A stretch of DNA of 64,000 nucleotides from Arabiibacter massiliensis (GTDB taxonomy: Bacteria > Actinomycetota > Coriobacteriia > Coriobacteriales > Eggerthellaceae), in assembly GCF_900169505.1 (NCBI RefSeq), contig NZ_LT827021.1:620001-684000 (forward strand), written 5' to 3'. A model generated the notes under the pieces. The model saw only the letters and a program-made list of their open reading frames with translations, was not told the DNA's origin and did no database searches. The translations under genes and the position numbers were made by a program. Below, piece after piece: positions 58,585-64,000 of the stretch (positions are counted from its first letter, which is position 1; each line of letters starts with the position of its first letter).

Positions 58585-59682
58585 ATGACCAAGGATTTCA
58601 GCAACCCGAAGAAGCTCGGCTTCATGCGCCTGCTGCAGGTGTTCTTCGCCATCAACATCGTGCTCACCATCTCGCTTCTGGTGTTCGTGGTGAAGGGCGG
58701 CGATGAGCTGGGCTTCGGCGAGATACTCGACTTCGTCAACCTCGTGTTCGACGGCGTGAGCTTCTGGCTCATCTGGCAGAGGAAGCGGCTCGCGCGCCAC
58801 TTCATCATCGCGTTCAGCCTATTCAACATCGTCGTCGGCAGCATCTACAACCTGGCCACGGGGCAGTTCGACCTCATCGACCAGCTGCTCGCATCGGCCT
58901 CCGACATCATCCTGCTCGCCTACTTCCTCACGTCGCGCCGCGCCAAGGCGGTGCTCACACGTCCCTTCTCGGCCGAGATCAAGCGCGCCGACCTTGAGCG
59001 CCACGTCGACTTCTACCGGCCGCGCACCTGGGCGTTCTGGCGCAACCTGATCATCTACTTCTGCGTGTTCAGCGTGGTGGGCCACTGGATGGAGGCCGGC
59101 TACTGCACGCTCATCCGCTTCGGGCTCATCCCCGGCATCTACGACCCGAACTCGCAGATCTGGTCGGACTGGCTCTACCCGTTCTGCGTGTACGGCTTCG
59201 GCGCGGTGGCGTGCGTGCTGCTGCTGTTCCCCGTCAAGAACTTCCTCCAGCGCCACATCAAGGCGCACGGGGTGCCGCTCGTGCTCAGCTTCGTCGTGAA
59301 CGCGCTCGTGTGCACGCTCATCGAGCTGGCCATGGGGCTCATGCTCAACCAGCCGCTGCCCGACGGGACGCTGCCTTTGTGGGACTACCGCGACATGTTC
59401 TGCAACTTCATGGGCCAGGTGTGCCTGCAGAACGCCGTCGCGTTCGGCGTGGTTGCCACACTCACGACCTGGGTCATCTACCCCGGCCTCGAGACGTTCC
59501 TCGCGCGGTTCTCGAAGGACGTCATGAACGTGGCGTTCATCGCGGTGGTCATCGCGTTCTGCATCCTGTTCTTCTTCTATTGCGTGAACATCCTGCTGCC
59601 CGATCTCGACGATGACGAGCTTTTCGACGACGCGCCGACCGAGCAGGTGCAGCCCGCCTCCGAGGCCGGCGGCGCGGGCTAG
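58585..59682 (+). CDS. CmpB-like (PF06541) membrane protein, copy 1
   Basis: A 365-residue polytopic protein. The N-terminal ~115 residues form a separate four-helix region; the second part (from TWAFWRNLIIYFCVFSVVGH) is the CmpB-type domain, formerly called 'putative ABC transporter permease', with GHWMEAGYCTLIRF and LIELAMGLMLNQPLPDG. The end is acidic (LPDLDDDELFDDAP). The next gene, 15 nt on, is a shorter relative, so the two arose by duplication. No ATPase is adjacent and the role is unknown. Confidence 0.8.
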   Translation: MTKDFSNPKKLGFMRLLQVFFAINIVLTISLLVFVVKGGDELGFGEILDFVNLVFDGVSFWLIWQRKRLARHFIIAFSLFNIVVGSIYNLATGQFDLIDQLLASASDIILLAYFLTSRRAKAVLTRPFSAEIKRADLERHVDFYRPRTWAFWRNLIIYFCVFSVVGHWMEAGYCTLIRFGLIPGIYDPNSQIWSDWLYPFCVYGFGAVACVLLLFPVKNFLQRHIKAHGVPLVLSFVVNALVCTLIELAMGLMLNQPLPDGTLPLWDYRDMFCNFMGQVCLQNAVAFGVVATLTTWVIYPGLETFLARFSKDVMNVAFIAVVIAFCILFFFYCVNILLPDLDDDELFDDAPTEQVQPASEAGGAG

Positions 59683-59697
59683 CGGCGCGCGATCCCC

Positions 59698-60300
59698 ATG
59701 CCGCTCCTCACGAAAGACGACGAGCTCGTCGGCTACGCGCCGGACGCCTTCGCGTTCTGGCGCAACCTGGCCGTGTACTTCTGCGCGTTCAGCGTGATCG
59801 GGCATTGGATGGAGATCGCCTACTGCTCGTCCATGAACCTGTTCGGCATCGTGGACGCCGACTCGCTCGTGTGGGACGACCCGATGTACCCGTTCCTCGT
59901 GTACGGCGTGGGCGTGGCGGTGTGCGTGCTCCTGCTCGAGCCGCTCAAGCAGCGCCTCGTGGCGCGCCGGCGCACGCTGCTCGGCGCGGGAGCGCAGTTC
60001 TACCTGATCACCGTGGGGGTGTGCCTGGTCATGGAGCTGGGCATGGGCCTCATGCTGAACCAGCCCAACGCCGCCGGCGAATACCCCTTGTGGGACAACT
60101 CGCAGCTGCCGCTGAACGTGCTCGGCCAGGCGTGGCTCGTGAACGACCTGGCCCTCGGCGCCGTGGCCATGCTCTACACCTGGGTCGTCTACCCGCTCAG
60201 CCAGAAGGCGCTCGCGAAGCTGCCGCTGCGCGTGATGAACGCGCTCGCGGCAGCCGTCGTCGTCGGGTTCACCGTGCTCTGCGCCGTGAAGTTCGCCTGA
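59698..60300 (+). CDS. CmpB-like (PF06541) membrane protein, copy 2
   Basis: A 200-residue paralogue of the upstream gene's second half: DAFAFWRNLAVYFCAFSVIG, IGHWMEIAYCSSMNLFG and MELGMGLMLNQPNAAGEYPL correspond block by block. It lacks the N-terminal four-helix region and the acidic tail. Five to six helices are expected. It has a weak ribosome binding site and is probably translated with the first gene; the pair may form a heteromer. Function unknown. Confidence 0.8.
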   Translation: MPLLTKDDELVGYAPDAFAFWRNLAVYFCAFSVIGHWMEIAYCSSMNLFGIVDADSLVWDDPMYPFLVYGVGVAVCVLLLEPLKQRLVARRRTLLGAGAQFYLITVGVCLVMELGMGLMLNQPNAAGEYPLWDNSQLPLNVLGQAWLVNDLALGAVAMLYTWVVYPLSQKALAKLPLRVMNALAAAVVVGFTVLCAVKFA

Positions 60301-60321
60301 GGCCGCCCGGCCGCGCGCGGC

Positions 60322-61488
60322 CTACAGGCTCGCGCGCAGCACCTCGACCACCTCGTCGCGCGAGAGCGGGTGGTAGCCTCCCTCCATGGGAAGCGTGGCC
60401 TCGGCGATGCCGTCGAGCATGCCCTCGTCCACGCCCAGCTCGCGCAGGCTCATCACGCAGCCGATCTCGCGCGCCCACGCCTCGAGCGCGGCGATGCCGG
60501 CCTCCGCGAGCTCCTCGTCCGTGCGCCCGTCGGCCTCCACGTCCCACACCGTGCGGGCGAACCGCGCGAACTTGGGCAGGCCGTAGGGCGCGACCAGGCG
60601 GTAGTACGCCGGAGAGACCGCCGAAAGCGTCATGCCGTGCGTGGCGTCGGTGTAGGCGCCCACGGCCTGGCCGATCATGTGCACCTCCCAGTCGGTGGCC
60701 TTCCCCATGGCGAAGAGCGTGTTGAGCGCCCAGGTGGCCGCCCACATGATGTTGCTGCGCGCCTCGTAGTCGCGCGGGTCGGCCACCGCCGCGCGCGAGC
60801 TGGCCACGAGCGAGCGCATGAGGCCCTCCATCAGGTAGTCGGTCACGTTGTCGTCGACGCCTGAGAAATACTGCTCCATCACGTGCGACATGACGTCGAA
60901 GATGCCGGCTGCCATCTGGTACTTCGGCACCGTGAACGTGAGCTCCGGGTTCAGGATGGCGAACTTCGGGAACACCTCCGGCCCGAACACGTGCCCGATC
61001 TTGAGCTTCTGGTCGTGGTTGGTGATGACCGCGCCGCCGTTCATCTCGGAGCCGGTGCCCGCCATGGTGAGCACGCAGCCCACGGGCACGATGTCGCACT
61101 CGACGTCGTCGAAGCGCAGGTAGTAGCGCTCCCACGGATCCTCGTCGCAGTGCACCGACACGCTCACGGCCTTCGCGTAGTCCACCACCGAGCCGCCGCC
61201 CACGGCCAGGATGAAGTCGACGTTGTTGTCGCGGGCGATGCGCACGCCCTCGGCCAGCTTCTCCGACGTGGGGTTCGGCATGACGCCGCCGTCGTCCACC
61301 ACGGTCCTGCCGCACTCCTCGAGAATGGCCGTCACCTGGTCGTACAGGCCCGACTTCTTGATGGAGCCGCCGCCGTAGGCCAGCTGCACCACGCGCCCGA
61401 ACTTCGGCAGCTCGTCGCGCAGCCGCTCGAGCGCGTCGGGGCCGAAGTGCAGGCGGGTGGGGTTGTCGTAGGTGAAGTTTCCGAGCAT
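60322..61488 (-). CDS. Iron-containing alcohol dehydrogenase (BdhA/YqhD type)
   Basis: A 388-residue group III alcohol dehydrogenase. Cofactor region FILAVGGGSVVDYAKAVSVS, GTGSEMNGGAVITN, and metal ligands in FDVMSHVMEQYFSG (Asp, His), DATHGMTLSAVSPAYYR (His) and the C-terminal GGYHPLSRDEV. It would reduce aldehydes or ketones with NAD(P)H. ATG 61488 follows AAGGAG at 6 nt. A MerR-type operator lies in its promoter, so induction by an aldehyde, ketone or similar electrophile is likely. Confidence 0.93.
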   Translation of the reverse strand: MLGNFTYDNPTRLHFGPDALERLRDELPKFGRVVQLAYGGGSIKKSGLYDQVTAILEECGRTVVDDGGVMPNPTSEKLAEGVRIARDNNVDFILAVGGGSVVDYAKAVSVSVHCDEDPWERYYLRFDDVECDIVPVGCVLTMAGTGSEMNGGAVITNHDQKLKIGHVFGPEVFPKFAILNPELTFTVPKYQMAAGIFDVMSHVMEQYFSGVDDNVTDYLMEGLMRSLVASSRAAVADPRDYEARSNIMWAATWALNTLFAMGKATDWEVHMIGQAVGAYTDATHGMTLSAVSPAYYRLVAPYGLPKFARFARTVWDVEADGRTDEELAEAGIAALEAWAREIGCVMSLRELGVDEGMLDGIAEATLPMEGGYHPLSRDEVVEVLRASL

Positions 61489-61525
61489 GATGATCTCCTT
61501 GCGTCTCGTGTTCCGTCTGGAGACC

Positions 61526-61556
61526 ATCATGCCTCTTGGAGCGTGCTCCAAGTCAA
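61526..61556 (-). promoter_or_regulatory. MerR-type promoter with 19-bp spacer
   Basis: Minus strand: TTGACT (61551-61556) and CATGAT (61526-61531) are separated by 19 bp, and the spacer contains the perfect dyad CTTGGAGC-n2-GCTCCAAG (61535-61552). A long spacer carrying a dyad of this kind is the hallmark of MerR-family activation. No MerR gene is in the window. Confidence 0.8.
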
Positions 61557-61596
61557 GCGCTTTCCGCAAGTTTTTTCGCGCGACGTTGCTCGCGAG

Positions 61597-62202
61597 CTAC
61601 GCGGCTATGGCCTGCCTGATGGCGGCCAAGAGGTCGTCGTACTCCTCGAACGCGGGCAGCTCGGGGTGCTCGGCCTTGATGGCGTCGGTGGAGCGGAACA
61701 GGAAGCCCGCCTTGCTGGCCAGGATCATGCCCAGGTCGTTGTGGCTGTCGCCCGCCGCGATGGTGTCGAAGCCGCAGGACTGCAAGGCGCGCACCGTGGT
61801 GAGCTTGGAGTCGGGGCAGCGCATGCGGATGCCCGTGACCTCGCCGCCCTCGGCCACCTCCAGCTCGTTGCAGAACAACGTCGGCCACCCGAGCTTCTTC
61901 ATGAGCGGCTGTGCGAACTGGGTGAACGTGTCGCTGATGATGATGGCCTGGCCTTCGGCGCGCAGCTCGTCGAGGAACTCCTTCGCGCCCGGCAGGGGAT
62001 CGATCGTCGCGATGACGTCCTGGATCTCCTTGAGCCCCAGGCCGTGCTCGCGCAGGACGCCCAAGCGGAAATCCATGAGCTTGCCGTAGTCGGGCTCGTC
62101 GCGCGTCGTGCGCGTGAGCTCGGGGATGCCCGTCGCCTCCGAGAACGCGATCCAGATCTCGGGCACCAGCACGCCCTCGAGGTCCAAGCAGGTGATATGC
62201 AT
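61597..62202 (-). CDS. thrH: ThrH-type phosphoserine phosphatase / homoserine phosphotransferase
   Basis: A 201-residue HAD-superfamily enzyme. The start MHITCLDLEGVLVPEIWIAF is diagnostic for ThrH, in which the first HAD motif is DxE rather than DxD. AIIISDTFTQFAQPLMKKLG gives motif II and IAAGDSHNDLGMI motif IV. It hydrolyses phosphoserine and can transfer the phosphate to homoserine, linking serine and threonine synthesis. AAGGGAG precedes the ATG. Confidence 0.93.
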   Translation of the reverse strand: MHITCLDLEGVLVPEIWIAFSEATGIPELTRTTRDEPDYGKLMDFRLGVLREHGLGLKEIQDVIATIDPLPGAKEFLDELRAEGQAIIISDTFTQFAQPLMKKLGWPTLFCNELEVAEGGEVTGIRMRCPDSKLTTVRALQSCGFDTIAAGDSHNDLGMILASKAGFLFRSTDAIKAEHPELPAFEEYDDLLAAIRQAIAA

Positions 62203-62347
62203 CTCTCAACTCCCTTCGGGGCGCGCTTCCCCGCGCGCCGCGCATCGCCAGACGTCTCGCACATCATACCCTGTCCGTCGACGGCCTACTTCGCCGTGTC
62301 GGCCCTGCGGCCGAAAAAGCGCCCGGGAAAGCGGCATAAAAGGAAAT

Positions 62348-62378
62348 GGCATAAAAGGGGACTGTCCCCTTTTATGCC
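62348..62378. repeat. 31-bp palindrome of the GGGAC/GTCCC family
   Basis: Arms GGCATAAAAGGGGAC and its exact complement around a single T. A partial extra copy of the arm start, GGCATAAAAGG, lies at 62333-62343. It sits 14 bp past the end of the EttA gene and could serve as its terminator. Confidence 0.85.
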
Positions 62379-62391
62379 AAAATGGCGTTCG

Positions 62392-64000
62392 TTAGTCGCG
62401 GGTGAGCTTGCGGTGGATGCGGTGCGGGCGGGAGGCCTCCTCGCCCAGGCGCTCGACACGGTTCTTCTGGTAGTCGTCGAAGTTGCCCTCGAACCACGTC
62501 CAGTTGCCGGGGTTCTCGTCGGTGCCCTCCCAGGCCAGGATGTGCGTGGCCACGCGGTCGAGGAACCAGCGGTCATGCGACGTCACCACGGCGCAGCCGG
62601 GGAACGCCAGCAGCGCCTCTTCCAGGCTGGCCAGCGTCTCGGTGTCGAGGTCGTTCGTGGGCTCGTCGAGCAAGAGCAGGTTGCCGCCCTGCTTCAAGGT
62701 GAGGGCCAGGTTCAGGCGGTTGCGCTCGCCACCAGAGAGCACGCCGGCCGGCTTCTGCTGGTCGGAGCCCTTGAAGCCGAAGCTCGCCACGTAGGCGCGG
62801 CTCGGGATCTCGGTGTCGCCCACGATCATGTAGTCGTTGCCGCCGGACACCACTTCCCACAGCAACGCGCTCGGGTCGATGCCCTCGCGGTTCTGGTCGA
62901 CGTAGCTGATGGTCACCGTCTCGCCGATGTCGAGCGTGCCGCTATCCACGGGCTCCAGCCCCATGATCATCTTGAACAGGGTGGACTTGCCCACGCCGTT
63001 GGGGCCGATCACGCCCACGATGCCGTTGGGCGGCAGCTTGAACGACAGGTCGTCGATGAGCACGCGGTCGCCGAACGCCTTGTGCAGATGCTCGGCCTCG
63101 ATCACCTTCGCTCCCAGCCGCGGCGGCACGGGGATCTGGATCTCGTTGTAGTCGAGCTTCTTGTTCGCGCGCGCTTCGGCGGCCATCTTCTCGTAGGCGG
63201 CCAGGCGCGCCTTGCTCTTGGCCTGGCGGGCCTTCGGGCTCGAGCGCACCCACTCCAGCTCGTTCTTCAGCTTCTTGGCCAGGCGCTCCTGGCTCTGGCC
63301 CTGCGCCTCGATGCGGGCGGCCTTCGTCTCCAGGTAGGTGGAGTAGTTGCCCTTGTAGGGGAAGAGGCTGCCGCGGTCCACCTCGCAGATCCACTCGGCC
63401 ACGTGGTCGAGGAAGTAGCGGTCGTGCGTGACGGCCAGCACCGCGCCGGGGTAGTTCTGCAGGAACTTCTCGAGCCACAGCACCGACTCGGCGTCCAGAT
63501 GGTTCGTGGGCTCGTCGAGCAGCAGCAGGTCGGGCGCTTCCAAGAGCAGGCGGCAGAGCGCCACGCGCCTTCGCTCGCCGCCGGAGAGGTGGTTCACCGG
63601 CTCGTCGGGGTCGGGGCACTGCAGCGCGTCCATGGCCTGGGAAAGCTGGCTGTCCAGGTCCCAGCCGTTCGCGGCGTCGATGGCGTCCTGCAGCTCGCCC
63701 ATCTCATCCATGAGCTTGTCGTAGTCCGCGTCGGGCTCGGCCATCTCCATGCCGATGGCGTTGAAGCGGTCGATCTTGGCCTTGAGCTCGCCGAACGCCT
63801 GCTCGATGTTCTCAAGCACCGTCTTGTCCTCGTCAAGCGGCGGCTCCTGCAGAAGGATGCCCACCGAGTAGCCCGGCGTGAGGCGCGCGTCGCCGTTGGA
63901 CACCTCCTCGATGCCGGCCATGATCTTGAGCAGGGTGGACTTGCCCATGCCGTTCGGACCGACGACGCCGATCTTCGCGCCGGGGTAGAACGACAGGGTG
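62392..64000 (-). CDS. ettA: Energy-dependent translational throttle EttA (ABC-F), N-terminus outside window
   Basis: The visible 536 codons begin within the first ATPase domain, just ahead of its Walker A (GPNGMGKSTLLKI), and run to the stop. Two ATPase domains are seen: signatures LSGGERRRVALCRLLL and LSGGERNRLNLALTL, Walker B LLLLDEPTNHLD and LLLLDEPTNDLD, joined by a basic interdomain linker rich in K/R/A (RSSPKARQAKSKARLAAYEK). The C-terminal WTWFEGNFDDYQKNRVERLG fits EttA. It acts at the ribosomal E site to couple elongation to energy status. The 5' end lies beyond 64000. Confidence 0.94.
   Translation of the reverse strand, partial: TLSFYPGAKIGVVGPNGMGKSTLLKIMAGIEEVSNGDARLTPGYSVGILLQEPPLDEDKTVLENIEQAFGELKAKIDRFNAIGMEMAEPDADYDKLMDEMGELQDAIDAANGWDLDSQLSQAMDALQCPDPDEPVNHLSGGERRRVALCRLLLEAPDLLLLDEPTNHLDAESVLWLEKFLQNYPGAVLAVTHDRYFLDHVAEWICEVDRGSLFPYKGNYSTYLETKAARIEAQGQSQERLAKKLKNELEWVRSSPKARQAKSKARLAAYEKMAAEARANKKLDYNEIQIPVPPRLGAKVIEAEHLHKAFGDRVLIDDLSFKLPPNGIVGVIGPNGVGKSTLFKMIMGLEPVDSGTLDIGETVTISYVDQNREGIDPSALLWEVVSGGNDYMIVGDTEIPSRAYVASFGFKGSDQQKPAGVLSGGERNRLNLALTLKQGGNLLLLDEPTNDLDTETLASLEEALLAFPGCAVVTSHDRWFLDRVATHILAWEGTDENPGNWTWFEGNFDDYQKNRVERLGEEASRPHRIHRKLTRD

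Noticed and set aside
1..64000. tRNA, rRNA or riboswitch genes
   Set aside because: I read all gaps over ~100 bp on both strands for cloverleaf-like or conserved riboswitch sequences and saw none I could support.

Overview
This is a GC-rich actinobacterial chromosome segment. The gene content points to the Coriobacteriia, most like Eggerthella/Gordonibacter. The reasons are a Tat-exported fumarate-reductase-type flavoprotein beside a membrane-spanning LuxR regulator, a Tat-exported DMSO-reductase-type molybdoenzyme with its own chaperone, a BaiH-like ene-reductase next to an SDR, and an actinobacterial-style SOS box. The taxonomic call is inference from these families; I saw no rRNA, tRNA or CRISPR array.

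Layout. 1-4.4 kb: a cut-off membrane protein, a PadR/HAAS pair with a tandem palindromic operator, a zincin, a DMT transporter, and an ATP-pyrophosphatase-only GMP synthase closed by a strong terminator. 4.5-7.2 kb: an AT-rich two-gene island, a restriction-nuclease-like protein translationally coupled to a Rad50-like ATPase, best read as a Lamassu/ABC-3C-type conflict system. 7.5-9.3 kb: a SulP transporter ruined by four independent lesions. 9.3-20 kb: Tag glycosylase, the LuxR/flavoprotein pair, aldose epimerase, class III FBPase, an ArsC-like protein without its cysteine, an AT-rich P-loop kinase insertion beside gene remnants, and Tex.

20-29 kb: a VanZ-RDD protein divergent from an apparently leaderless UvrA paralogue, an XRE-aminotransferase fusion with operator motifs both upstream and inside it, a Fic protein, and an SOS-controlled YolD/Y-family polymerase operon. 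29-41 kb: a BaiH-like reductase plus SDR operon facing an XRE regulator that shares its operator sequence, a PheS/PheT-like gene interrupted by UGA, a Rieske-FAD oxidoreductase, isocitrate dehydrogenase, an epimerase, a flavin-split-barrel protein, an ABC exporter, and a twice-frameshifted DUF3800 gene whose leader recurs at 19.8 kb.

41.9-64 kb: a solute-binding lipoprotein in an operon with a giant MscS channel carrying two duplicated dCache sensors; a Ski2-like helicase; a 151-bp element with 26-bp perfect inverted ends; an ornithine-cyclodeaminase-type (TIGR00300) protein; a nucleotidyltransferase; the molybdoenzyme operon (catalytic, Fe-S and chaperone subunits) divergent from an AraC regulator with two identical-spacing operators; rhomboid protease; an AbiE-like toxin-antitoxin pair with a palindromic, probably leaderless promoter; two tandem CmpB-like membrane proteins; an iron alcohol dehydrogenase under a MerR-type 19-bp-spacer promoter; ThrH; and EttA, cut by the right edge.

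Several intergenic gaps hold palindromes of two families: one built on GGGAC-n-GTCCC (28.9, 38.6, 39.0 and 62.3 kb) and one on TGTCG-n-CCGAAAC (27.2 and 36.2 kb).
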